Positions 1-8,655 of a stretch of DNA of 64,000 bases are shown in pieces. Under the pieces are notes generated by a model. The model worked only from the letters and a program-made list of their open reading frames with translations. It was not told the DNA's origin and did not search any database. How positions within the stretch are numbered: the first letter of the stretch is position 1; each line of letters opens with the position of its first letter. The DNA is from Saccharofermentans sp. (lineage in GTDB: Bacteria; Bacillota; Clostridia; Saccharofermentanales; Saccharofermentanaceae), in the NCBI GenBank assembly GCA_024685385.1, contig JAIKVV010000022.1, forward strand, positions 29,600-93,599, written 5' to 3'. The translations under genes and the position numbers were made by a program.

Positions 1-374
1 GATGTTCCGAAAACATTCATCTGTGTACTCGCATTAACCGGGATCCCAATATATCGATTAACCAGTTTCAGAAGGCCTATATCCTGAATAATGAATGCAT
101 CAACTCCGAGATTCGCACACTCGGTAAGTACCGGAAGATAAGATTCGAGTTCACTATCAGAAAGTAAAGTGTTGCATGTAAGATATACTTTGGAATTCCT
201 TAAATGGGCATAATCTACGCCTTCTTTAAGTTCCGAAAGAGAGAGATTTACTGCATTTCCCCTTGCATTATGTTCGCCTGCAAGGCCGCAATAAACGGCA
301 TCAGCTCCGCAATCGACTGCTTTCTTAAGGATATCTATGCTGCCTGCAGGAGCAAGAAGTTCTAATGCCGACAT
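1..374 (-). CDS. Peptidase U32 family protein (N-terminal part, cut by window edge)
   Basis: This partial gene is absent from the ORF track because its stop lies outside the window. Reading back from the ATG at 374 gives MSALELLAPAG followed by a TIM-barrel-like start with ADAVYCGL and later VYLTCNTLL and GIPVNASTQ, all typical of the N-terminus of U32 (collagenase-like, YegQ/RlhA-type) proteins. Family members act in 23S rRNA hydroxylation or as putative peptidases, so the exact role cannot be fixed from 124 residues. It starts 5 bases after the zapA-like gene, so the two are probably cotranscribed. There is no strong Shine-Dalgarno before the ATG, which suggests coupling to the upstream gene. 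Confidence 0.85.
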   Translation of the reverse strand, partial: MSALELLAPAGSIDILKKAVDCGADAVYCGLAGEHNARGNAVNLSLSELKEGVDYAHLRNSKVYLTCNTLLSDSELESYLPVLTECANLGVDAFIIQDIGLLKLVNRYIGIPVNASTQMNVFGT

Positions 375-379
375 AAAGA

Positions 380-913
380 TTACTTATTGCCGAGCTTATC
401 AGAGAGTTCTTCCATGGGAGTAGGCTTAAGTTTCTCTGAATCTTTCTTGTCAGCAAGAGCAGACTTTTGCTTATAATACATGAGTTCGGTCTTAAGAGAC
501 TGATTCTCTGCATTTACGCGGAGAAGCCTGTCACAGGCTTCAAAAAGAGACAATACTGCCAGTTTATGTGTTGTGGTATATTGATTGTTTTCTTTTGTCT
601 CCATATAGATGTCATCTGCAAGAGATGCAACTTTGCGGATGTGTTCTACGGTAACATCATCAGGTGTTGAGACGAGATATGTTGTGCCGCCGATATCGAC
701 TTCAACCTGGGTAACTTCAATGACGTTGGAAGGGGCTGCTCTTTTTGCGATCTTCTCTTCCAGGGTCTGACGGCTGTTGTCCGTAACTTTCTTACTGAGA
801 GCGGGGCCTTTGTAGAGCTGCTGGTAATTAACGATAGCAGGCTCGGAATCAGTCTTTTTCTTCTTCAGCTGCCCTTCAGAATATTTACCTAAGATGTTTG
901 AACTCTTCTTCAT
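380..913 (-). CDS. zapA: Cell division protein ZapA-like
   Basis: The product has 177 residues. The ZapA core is at about residues 66-150: VEVDIGGTTYLVSTPDD, then the helix around HIRKVASLADDIY and a coiled-coil segment LFEACDRLLRVNAENQSL. ZapA binds FtsZ and favours bundling of its filaments at the division site. Family members are usually 80-130 residues; here about 60 polar, lysine-rich residues precede the core and a short charged tail follows. The start ATG follows a GTGAGG-type ribosome site. It lies between rsmA and the U32 gene. The assignment rests on the core pattern only; the N-terminal extension has no recognised domain. Confidence 0.75.
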   Translation of the reverse strand: MKKSSNILGKYSEGQLKKKKTDSEPAIVNYQQLYKGPALSKKVTDNSRQTLEEKIAKRAAPSNVIEVTQVEVDIGGTTYLVSTPDDVTVEHIRKVASLADDIYMETKENNQYTTTHKLAVLSLFEACDRLLRVNAENQSLKTELMYYKQKSALADKKDSEKLKPTPMEELSDKLGNK

Positions 914-928
914 CTCTCTAACCTCACT

Positions 929-1735
929 TCAAGAAATCATACTGATTATATCACTATATAGCTTCGAAAACTCTACCGGAGTCAAATCCTCTGCTCTTAT
1001 GTCCTTATCCCGCAATGCTTTGTATAGTACTTCAGCTGGATAAGAAGATTTAAGATTGTTCATGAGTTTCTTTCTTCTCATCGAAAAACACTTTTCGACG
1101 AATAAGATAAAGTCCGTAGTTAAGACATCCGCCTTATCTCCCCTTCTTAAGGAGATGACGCAGGATGTGGTCCTTGGCGCAGGATAAAAACAGTCACCTG
1201 ATACCGTAAACTCTTTAGTCAAAGATCCGAAAAGCGAAACAAAAACAGCCAGAGGACCATAATTCTTGCTCTTCGGCGAAGCGTCTATCCTGCAATATGC
1301 TTCATCTTCTGTCATGAAGATAAGACTTGAGGCATTCCTGCATTCGGAGAAGATCTTTTTCATAATCGGAGTCATGCAGTAATATGGCAGATTGCTTAGG
1401 ACACAGCTTATCTTATCTGCTTCATATTCCGCAGGATCAAGCTTCAGAAAATCAGAATCGATTATCTTAGCGGTAACTGACTTTTCGGACTTAAGATAAT
1501 CAGCCAGAACATGGTCAATTTCCACTGCAGTAAAGTTACCGTATATTGCACTCAAAGGCTTTGTAAGAGCTCCGATACCGGGACCTATCTCAAGCACGAG
1601 ATCATCAGTATCTGCATCAACAAGACTGATGATACGCGAGATAATGTCATCTGAAACAAGAAAATTCTGCCCAAACCTTGATCTGGGCAGAATGTTTTCT
1701 GATTCTAATATCTTACGTGTCTCTTCCCTGCTCAT
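929..1735 (-). CDS. rsmA: 16S rRNA dimethyladenosine transferase RsmA (KsgA)
   Basis: RsmA transfers four methyl groups from SAM to two adjacent adenines near the 3' end of 16S rRNA during 30S assembly. The 268-residue length is normal. The N-terminal SRFGQNFLVSD, the SAM motif EIGPGIGA (residues 49-56) and the catalytic NLPYY motif (residues 115-119) are all present. The gene begins 5 bases after the purL stop and shows no clear Shine-Dalgarno of its own, so translation may be coupled to purL. It is followed 15 bases later by the zapA-like gene. Confidence 0.95.
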   Translation of the reverse strand: MSREETRKILESENILPRSRFGQNFLVSDDIISRIISLVDADTDDLVLEIGPGIGALTKPLSAIYGNFTAVEIDHVLADYLKSEKSVTAKIIDSDFLKLDPAEYEADKISCVLSNLPYYCMTPIMKKIFSECRNASSLIFMTEDEAYCRIDASPKSKNYGPLAVFVSLFGSLTKEFTVSGDCFYPAPRTTSCVISLRRGDKADVLTTDFILFVEKCFSMRRKKLMNNLKSSYPAEVLYKALRDKDIRAEDLTPVEFSKLYSDIISMIS

Positions 1736-1740
1736 CTAAA

Positions 1741-4700
1741 TCAGAGGAAATACTCAACGCCGGCTTCAAAGATCGGCTGGTGCTTATTGCCGGGAATATT
1801 CTTGGTAAGATCAGGCTCATAACGCTCTGAGTGACCCATCTTACCGAAGATCCTTCCGTCAGGAGACAGGATTCCTTCGATACCGCATACGGAGCCGTTG
1901 GGGTTGAATCCCGTAACTGCTGAAGGAGCGCCTGTCTCATCGACATAACAGGTTGCAACCTGACCGTTTGCAATGAGCTTCTGAACAAGTTCATCAGATG
2001 CAACGAATCTTCCTTCACCGTGGGAGATCGGGATATTATAGACATCTCCTACATTTACTTTAGTAAGCCAGGGACTGTTGTTGGACACGATCTTTGTATT
2101 TACATAAGAATTCTGGTGGCGGCCGACATTATTAAATGTTAATGTCGGGCAAGTATCGTCAAGTTCTTTGATGTCTCCGAAAGGCAAAAGTCCAAGTTTG
2201 ATAAGACTCTGGAAACCGTTGCAGATACCGAGCATGAGACCGTCGCGGTTAAAGAGCAGATCTCTTACGGCATCAGTTATCACCGCGCTCCTGAATGCGG
2301 CAGCAAAGAACTTACCGGATCCTTCAGGCTCGTCGCCTGCAGAGAATCCACCGGGGAGCATGATGATGTTGCTCTTAAGGATCTTGGCAGCAAGTGTATT
2401 AAGTGAATCAGTGATCTCTTCCTGAGACTTGTTGCGGATAACAAATATATCAGCTTCGGCGCCTGCTCTCTCGAAAGCTCTTGCAGTATCAAGCTCGCAG
2501 TTCGTTCCGGGCATGACAGGGATGATAACCCTGGGCTTTACGCCCTTGGAGATATTTGCACACTTAAAGGTCTTATCAGTCTCGAAAGGAACAACTTCAT
2601 AAGGCATATCTGCATCCTGTGCCTTCGTAGCAAATACAGGTTCGAGTTTTCCTTCGTAAGCGGAAAGAGCATCAGCAAATGTAAGCGATTGACCCTTATA
2701 ACTGAAAGCCAGGGAAGAATTGGTCTTGCCGAGATACTTGCCTCCTGCCATTTCAACCTTATCGATTGCATTTGAGTCCTTGGGAATCGCAACGATAACA
2801 GCGCCGAGTGTCTTGGAGAAAAGATCTGCTTCAGTAAGCTTATCGGAGAATTCAAATCCGAGACCGTTACCGAAACACATTGATGCAACTCTTGCTGCAA
2901 CACCTGCACTCCTTACAACAGCTGCATTCTTGACCTGGCCTCTTGCCTGAAGTTCCTTAACAGCCTTAAATACGCGCAGAACATGATCTTTCTTATAGAA
3001 TCCCTTGCCGTTCCTTGCACACTTAAGGATATAAAGATCCTCACCCTCGCCTGTAAGAGTTGAGGTAATGAGCTTATCCGTTGTCGTCATACCGACTGCA
3101 AAAGAAACGAGCGTCGGAGGTACATGTATATCATTAAATGTACCGGACATGGAATCCTTACCGCCTATGGAAGGAACTTCGAAATCAAGCTGAGCCTTAT
3201 ATGCGCCGAGCAAAGCAGAAAGAGGCTTGCCCCATGCTGTTTTGCTGCTCATCCTCTCGAAATACTCCTGGAATGTAAGTCTTGCGGTAGCAGGATCAAC
3301 GCCCATTGCAAGGAGTTTCAATAAACTCTCAACTACAGCATGATAAGAACCTGCATAGGGATTCCATTCCGTAAAGTAAGGATCGAATCCGTATGTCATG
3401 ACTGAAACTGCATCGGTATAGCCCTTGTCCATGGGGATCTTGCAGGCCATACCCTCTTCAGGGGAATCCTGATATTTACCGCCGTAAGGCATGATTGCCG
3501 TTGCAGCACCGATGGAAGAGTCAAATCTCTGGGTAAGGCCCTTTCTGGAACAGCCCTCAAGAGAATTAAGAGCGGCAGACAATGATCCTGCGAAATCACC
3601 TTCCTTGTAAGAATCAAGAGGCTTATCAAGATAGATGTCATTCATATCAGGAGCAGATACTTCAACATCCGCAAACTGCTTAGCGCCGTTTGTATCGATA
3701 AAGCTTCTGGGTAGGTCAACGATCGTAGAGCCGTTCCAGACCATCTTCATGACAGGTTCTTCAGTAACTTCTGCTACTACCGTTGCTTCAAGGTTTTCTT
3801 CATCTGCAGCATCCATGAACTTATCAAGATCAGAAGGATGAACTACAACAGCCATTCTCTCCTGCGATTCGGAGATAGCGATCTCGGTTCCGTCAAGACC
3901 TTCGTACTTCTTAGGAACTGCATCGAGATTGATCTTAAGACCTGCAGCAAGTTCTCCGATCGCAACGGAAACGCCGCCTGCACCGAAGTCATTACATCTG
4001 ATTATGAGCTTTGTAACTTCAGGATTTCTGAAAAGCCTCTGAAGCTTACGCTCTGTAGGAGGATTACCCTTCTGGACTTCTGATCCGCATGTAAGAACGG
4101 ACTTAGTGTCATGTGCCTTGGAAGATCCCGTAGCACCGCCGATACCGTCACGGCCTGTCCTTCCGCCGAGCAATACAACGATATCGCCGGCAGCAGGTCT
4201 CTCGCGTACAATGTTTTCTGCAGGAGCTGCGCCTACTACAGCGCCGATCTCCATTCTCTTTGCTACATAGCCGGGATGATAGATCTCATCGACCTGACCC
4301 GTAGCAAGACCTATCTGGTTGCCGTAGGAAGAATATCCTGCCTGAGCGGTACGGACAAGTTTCTTCTGTGAAAGCTTACCCTTAAGAGTTAAGGATACGG
4401 GCAAAGTAGGATCGCCTGCACCGGTAACACGCATAGCCTGATAAACATAAGAACGTCCCGACAGAGGATCTCTTATTGCTCCGCCAAGACATGTTGCGGC
4501 ACCGCCGAAAGGCTCGATTTCAGTAGGATGGTTATGTGTCTCGTTCTTAAACATGAAGATGTAATCACGGTCTTCACCGTCAACCTTGATCCTGACTTTG
4601 ATGGAGCAGGCATTGATCTCTTCGGATTCGTCGAGGTCCGTAAGCTTGCCTTCCTTCTTAAGTCTCTTTGCAGCCAGAGTAGCAAGATCCATAAGGCAGA

Positions 4701-5517
4701 TATGCTTATCTTTGACCCTTTCACCATATACTTCATCGCGGGAAGCAAGGTAATCAGCATAAGTAGCTTTAACTTCTTCCGTAAGCTCATCGTCTCCGTC
4801 GAAAACAACATCTTCCAACTCGGTAAGGAATGTCGTATGTCTGCAGTGATCAGACCAGTATGTATCGAGAACCCTGATCTCGGTAATGGTAGGATTTCTT
4901 CCCTGTCCCTTGAAAAACTCCTGTGTGAACAAGAGATCGGCATCGCTCATGGCAAGACCGAGCGAGCTCCTTAAGGATTTAACATCATCTTCAGTCATGT
5001 CGATGAAGCCGTCGACCGTTGCTACAGTGCTGGGGATATCATAAACATCTTCCAGTGTCTCAGGCTTATCAGCGGATGCTTCACGGCTCTCAACAGGGTT
5101 GATGAGGTAATCTGCGATCTTCTTCTTCTCTTCATCAGTAAGAGCGCCGTAAAAAGCTATTACTTTGGCAGTCTTTACCAAAGGTCTTTCCTTCCTGGTA
5201 AGGAACTGAACGCACTGTGCAGCAGAATCTGCCCTCTGATCGTACTGACCGGGCAAGGCTTCGATTATAAGGACATAGGAACTTCCGCTAAGATCTACCG
5301 TCTCATCGTAACAATCATCAACAGGAGGTTCTGAGAAAACAACTTTCTTAGCTTCCTCATACTCTTCATCAGTAATGCCGGATACATCATAACGGTTTAT
5401 GATGCGGACATTCTCCAATGTCTTGATATCAAGATCTGCCTTGATATCGTGCAATAAACCTTTTGCTTCAACTGCGAAAGGGGTCTTCTTCTCGGAAAGG
5501 ATTCTTCTTACGGTCAT
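1741..5517 (-). CDS. purL: Phosphoribosylformylglycinamidine synthase, single-chain type
   Basis: This enzyme makes FGAM from FGAR, glutamine and ATP in step 4 of purine synthesis. At 1258 residues it is the large single-chain form, not the split PurS/PurL/PurQ form. The synthase half contains TYWSDHCRHTTF and FKNETHNHPTEIEPFGGAATCLGG. The last 265 residues or so form the glutamine amidotransferase, with PGTNCELDTA, the catalytic cysteine in MLGICNGFQ and the histidine in ISHGEGRF. No other pur gene is near it; it heads a probable operon with rsmA, zapA and the U32 gene. An AGGGAGAG ribosome site precedes the ATG. Confidence 0.97.
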   Translation of the reverse strand: MTVRRILSEKKTPFAVEAKGLLHDIKADLDIKTLENVRIINRYDVSGITDEEYEEAKKVVFSEPPVDDCYDETVDLSGSSYVLIIEALPGQYDQRADSAAQCVQFLTRKERPLVKTAKVIAFYGALTDEEKKKIADYLINPVESREASADKPETLEDVYDIPSTVATVDGFIDMTEDDVKSLRSSLGLAMSDADLLFTQEFFKGQGRNPTITEIRVLDTYWSDHCRHTTFLTELEDVVFDGDDELTEEVKATYADYLASRDEVYGERVKDKHICLMDLATLAAKRLKKEGKLTDLDESEEINACSIKVRIKVDGEDRDYIFMFKNETHNHPTEIEPFGGAATCLGGAIRDPLSGRSYVYQAMRVTGAGDPTLPVSLTLKGKLSQKKLVRTAQAGYSSYGNQIGLATGQVDEIYHPGYVAKRMEIGAVVGAAPAENIVRERPAAGDIVVLLGGRTGRDGIGGATGSSKAHDTKSVLTCGSEVQKGNPPTERKLQRLFRNPEVTKLIIRCNDFGAGGVSVAIGELAAGLKINLDAVPKKYEGLDGTEIAISESQERMAVVVHPSDLDKFMDAADEENLEATVVAEVTEEPVMKMVWNGSTIVDLPRSFIDTNGAKQFADVEVSAPDMNDIYLDKPLDSYKEGDFAGSLSAALNSLEGCSRKGLTQRFDSSIGAATAIMPYGGKYQDSPEEGMACKIPMDKGYTDAVSVMTYGFDPYFTEWNPYAGSYHAVVESLLKLLAMGVDPATARLTFQEYFERMSSKTAWGKPLSALLGAYKAQLDFEVPSIGGKDSMSGTFNDIHVPPTLVSFAVGMTTTDKLITSTLTGEGEDLYILKCARNGKGFYKKDHVLRVFKAVKELQARGQVKNAAVVRSAGVAARVASMCFGNGLGFEFSDKLTEADLFSKTLGAVIVAIPKDSNAIDKVEMAGGKYLGKTNSSLAFSYKGQSLTFADALSAYEGKLEPVFATKAQDADMPYEVVPFETDKTFKCANISKGVKPRVIIPVMPGTNCELDTARAFERAGAEADIFVIRNKSQEEITDSLNTLAAKILKSNIIMLPGGFSAGDEPEGSGKFFAAAFRSAVITDAVRDLLFNRDGLMLGICNGFQSLIKLGLLPFGDIKELDDTCPTLTFNNVGRHQNSYVNTKIVSNNSPWLTKVNVGDVYNIPISHGEGRFVASDELVQKLIANGQVATCYVDETGAPSAVTGFNPNGSVCGIEGILSPDGRIFGKMGHSERYEPDLTKNIPGNKHQPIFEAGVEYFL

Positions 5518-5551
5518 AATGGGACTCTCCCTATAAAAATATTACAAAAAT

Positions 5552-5557
5552 ATTATA
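5552..5557 (-). promoter_or_regulatory. Possible -10 element of purL
   Basis: A perfect TATAAT lies about 35 bases upstream of the purL ATG in an AT-rich stretch. No convincing -35 box is present at 16-18 bases (only CTTTGA-like sequence), so this is a weak prediction. I see no purine riboswitch or PurR-type box in this 115-base gap. Confidence 0.35.
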
Positions 5558-5632
5558 CACTAACTTGTAATTTTCAAAGGGAGACTTTTTGCTCAATTAT
5601 TACAAAGAAAGCAAGCGATATATTGCGAAAAA

Positions 5633-6580
5633 TCAGTATAGATCATTCACATTCTTGTTTTCAAAATGCCATAATTTGCTTGTATCGTATTTATCAGGCA
5701 GTTTCTGCCAGTTGCCGTCCGAAGTTTCGATATACCAAAGAGCTTCATCGTCATCGTATTCCATCCAGCCGTAATCGCCGTAATCAGAAGAGATGCCTTC
5801 ATACCAGTACTGCCACTGTCCCGGTGTAACATCCGTGTTATACCAGAACCAGCATTCGGTCTCTTTGTCATAATAATCATCACCGTCACGATAACATGTC
5901 CTGTTTATCTCCTTGACAAAAACCGAATTAGGCTGTGCTTGAGTCGTGATCACAGTCTTTACAGGCTCAGTCTGTTTAGTTTGTTTAGTGATCGACCTGA
6001 CAGACGAAAACAAAAATGCCGGCAAAAGGAATGAAATATACATTAATGGCATTCCGACAACACAGCCAAGATATATGAAAAGAGAGATCAAAAGCGGCTT
6101 TTTGCTCCTGTTTGCATAATATCCGCCGCCACCGCCGCCGACAGCAGCATCTATCTTATCTATCTTGATCTGCGCTCCGCACGAAGAACAAGCCGGGATA
6201 GTTCCTTCTTTCCATTCCCACAAGGACTTTGTCCCGCAAAACTCGCATGTAAGCATAGTCTGCGTATTGGCAGCGCAGATATTCGTATAATAGACACCGT
6301 TTTCATCATAGTATCCTTCTTTATGCTCAACACCGTTCTCATCGATCCAGGAATGAGGATAATAGATGTAATCATGGTCTCTGAAGTTATATTTGATGTA
6401 GTTGCCGTGTTTGGACGCTACCCAGCCGGAGGGCTGATTAGTCCTGGCCCTTACAGGCCTGCTGTATCCCGAACTCCCTCCTGAAGATCTCGACGAATGA
6501 CTGGAATGCGAGTGCGACGAATGAGACGAGTGAGAACTATGAGACGAGTGCGATGAATGCGAATGATGGCTGGGAGGCAT
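5633..6580 (-). CDS. Ser/His-rich zinc-ribbon membrane protein, unknown function
   Basis: I do not recognise a named family. The start is set at 6580 because AAAGGGGATAG stands just before that ATG; the ORF track begins six codons earlier. The protein is about 315 residues. It opens with a repeated His-Ser tract (HSSHSSHSS units, about residues 4-32), then an aromatic region with YIYYPHSWIDENG, a four-cysteine ribbon (CEFCG...CSSCG) and one or two hydrophobic segments (LLISLFIYLGCVVGMPLMYISFLLPAFLF). The C-terminal 120 residues are very rich in Trp, Tyr and Asp (WFWYNTD, WQYWYEGI). Such a His-rich tail plus ribbon could bind metal, but this is inference. It stands alone between the purL promoter and the SLH gene terminator. 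Confidence 0.7.
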   Translation of the reverse strand: MPPSHHSHSSHSSHSSHSSHSSHSHSSHSSRSSGGSSGYSRPVRARTNQPSGWVASKHGNYIKYNFRDHDYIYYPHSWIDENGVEHKEGYYDENGVYYTNICAANTQTMLTCEFCGTKSLWEWKEGTIPACSSCGAQIKIDKIDAAVGGGGGGYYANRSKKPLLISLFIYLGCVVGMPLMYISFLLPAFLFSSVRSITKQTKQTEPVKTVITTQAQPNSVFVKEINRTCYRDGDDYYDKETECWFWYNTDVTPGQWQYWYEGISSDYGDYGWMEYDDDEALWYIETSDGNWQKLPDKYDTSKLWHFENKNVNDLY

Positions 6581-6645
6581 GTTTCTATCCCCTTTCATGC
6601 TTATTCCATTTGGTATTTACCCTAATGATTATAAGATATTTCATG

Positions 6646-6678
6646 AAAAACAACCACCGGAATCGGATCCGGTGGTTG
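6646..6678 (-). terminator. Rho-independent terminator after the SLH protein gene
   Basis: A 10-bp perfect stem (CAACCACCGG / CCGGTGGTTG) with an 8-base loop is followed on the minus strand by TTTTT. It lies 22 bases beyond the stop of the SLH gene. Confidence 0.85.
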
Positions 6679-6699
6679 CAATCTATATTTTAGTTGATC

Positions 6700-8643
6700 T
6701 CAGCCTTTACCGTTTATGTATTTATCATACTTATAGAGGAATGTAACCATCTGGCGTCTTAAGCACTTACCCTGAGGATTAAAGGTTCCGTCAGGCAAGC
6801 CTGCCAGGATCTTCAAGTCAGATGCCCAGAGTGTTGCCTTATAGAAGTAATCTGTAGTCATTACATCATCAAAAGTCTTGGCATTCTTGCCCGGCTCGGG
6901 CTTGCCTGCCATCCTCCAAAGGAATGTTACCGTCTGCGCTCTGCTGCATACTCCCTTAGGATTAAAATTGTCCTTGGAAACACCCGTGGTGATACCATTC
7001 TCAACTGCCCAGATTACGGGCTTATAGTAGTAATCCTTTTCTTCTACATCAGTAAAATTGCATTTATCGGACTTGGTCTTAGGCTCTCCCTGAAGTCTGT
7101 AAAGGAAAGTTACCATCTGGGCACGGGTACAGTCGTTTGCCGGACGGAACTCTGTCTGGTTCGCATAACCCTTGACAACATCCTTGGCTGTCAGATAGTT
7201 GGTGGGAGCATACCAGAACTCAGAAGGATCAGTTACATCCTTATAAAGCACGGTAACAGTACAGTTGGCGCTCTTTCCGGAAACATTTGCTGTAATGGTA
7301 ACCTTTCCTGCCATCTTCGCAGTTATCTTACCCTTGGAATCAACTGTTGCGATCTTGCTGTTGGATGACTTCCAATTAACCTGATCTTTGGAATTAGTCG
7401 TTGCTTTCAGGGTAACCGTCTTTCCACAGACGACATTTACAGATGACTTATCAAGTTTAAGCGTTACAGGATCAGACTTGAGTTCGAAAGTTTGGCTTAA
7501 TACTGCATTATATGCATCCGTTCTGGTCAAAACAGCTGTCTTATTGTTTACTGTTGCTTTTATCTCAGTCTCAGGGAAACAATAACCCTCTTTAGCCTTA
7601 AGGTTGATATCTACTCTATACTTGTGGTTTTTCTCGAACTTGCCGGTTGCAGGATTCATGGCAACAGCTGAGCCCGAGGTGATATCATACCACTTCAGAT
7701 CGTAATCTTCGCACACATAACCAACAGATGACGGTAGTTTAGGATCATAGTCAGGAGAATTTCCTAAAACCGGTTCTTTCAAAGTTGCACTAACGGTATT
7801 GATGTTTTCATACTTATCTTGGGGCTTTAATGCTTGCATATAAGCTGTGTGACACCATAATTCTTCTCCCTGCGAAATCGAACTCGGACCTTCAGACAGA
7901 TCTATATCGCCACCATTAACCGTGATTGTTGTATATTTGGTAAAAGTGTACCCTTCCTTTGCAAATATCCAGAAAGTAAGTTTGTATTTTTGATCTAAAG
8001 CCGTTGCTTCTTTCCAGCTAACACTATGTAATCCGAAAACACTTGCTTCCTGCCAACGCATACCATTCAGATCCGACTCGGAATTATAATCCTTGATTTC
8101 CTGATAATATGGAGCATCATCATCAATATCCATGATATAACTGAAGTGTTCACCTACAACCGGAACCGAAATTCCGATATCAACATGATCAATCGGTTTT
8201 TTCGGAGCAAAAACATATGAACAGTAATACTCAGCACCATATTGAGTTTTTATCATGGCCGGAGTTTCTCCATAATCTCCATATTTGCATAATTTCCAAT
8301 TTATCCTTGGTGAAATACTTGAACTGTTCTTGAAATAAATAGTTACTTTATAGTTATACTCGCCTTCAAATCTATCCAAATCCGGCTGCATATATGAGAG
8401 GGTATCATCGGAAATGATTTTTTGCCATAAAACCCCGTTTTTAATGTATCCGGAAGTAAACTTAACAATACTTCCACTGCCATCACTTGTCGCATTATAA
8501 GAAGGCAATTCACCAATTGCCGGATAATCAATAAAGAACCGTTCACCACTGGCAGACACTTCACCTGCGGGAACCAAAGCTAAAACAAATGATGTGCATA
8601 AGAAAGCGCACATAACCAATCCTAAGATCTTAATTTTTCTCAT
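6700..8643 (-). CDS. Secreted surface protein with Big_2 and three SLH domains
   Basis: The product has 647 residues. It has a signal peptide (lysines, then a hydrophobic core, likely cut near EVSA/SG at about residue 32), an unassigned N-terminal region of roughly 370 residues with aromatic beta-type repeats (GYTFTKY, GYCFPET), a bacterial Ig-like Big_2 domain (VNWKSSNSKIATVDSKGKIT) and three C-terminal SLH repeats, each with an FxP or FNPxG...TRAQMVTFLYR pattern. SLH repeats bind pyruvylated cell-wall polymers, so the protein is probably held on the cell surface. The ligand of the N-terminal part is unknown. The ATG follows AGGAG and lies 12 bases after htpG, so it may be cotranscribed with that gene. 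Confidence 0.85.
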   Translation of the reverse strand: MRKIKILGLVMCAFLCTSFVLALVPAGEVSASGERFFIDYPAIGELPSYNATSDGSGSIVKFTSGYIKNGVLWQKIISDDTLSYMQPDLDRFEGEYNYKVTIYFKNSSSISPRINWKLCKYGDYGETPAMIKTQYGAEYYCSYVFAPKKPIDHVDIGISVPVVGEHFSYIMDIDDDAPYYQEIKDYNSESDLNGMRWQEASVFGLHSVSWKEATALDQKYKLTFWIFAKEGYTFTKYTTITVNGGDIDLSEGPSSISQGEELWCHTAYMQALKPQDKYENINTVSATLKEPVLGNSPDYDPKLPSSVGYVCEDYDLKWYDITSGSAVAMNPATGKFEKNHKYRVDINLKAKEGYCFPETEIKATVNNKTAVLTRTDAYNAVLSQTFELKSDPVTLKLDKSSVNVVCGKTVTLKATTNSKDQVNWKSSNSKIATVDSKGKITAKMAGKVTITANVSGKSANCTVTVLYKDVTDPSEFWYAPTNYLTAKDVVKGYANQTEFRPANDCTRAQMVTFLYRLQGEPKTKSDKCNFTDVEEKDYYYKPVIWAVENGITTGVSKDNFNPKGVCSRAQTVTFLWRMAGKPEPGKNAKTFDDVMTTDYFYKATLWASDLKILAGLPDGTFNPQGKCLRRQMVTFLYKYDKYINGKG

Positions 8644-8655
8644 GAATAACTCCTA

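Noticed and set aside
5521-5590. CTCCCT / AGGGAG inverted repeat around the purL start as a possible regulatory hairpin
   Set aside because: The only -10-like sequence lies between the two arms, so the left arm would not be in the transcript; pairing is just 6 bp.
6485-6575. Short-period DNA repeat that could suggest a CRISPR-like or tandem-repeat locus
   Set aside because: It is the coding sequence for the HSS repeats, in frame, with no spacer structure.
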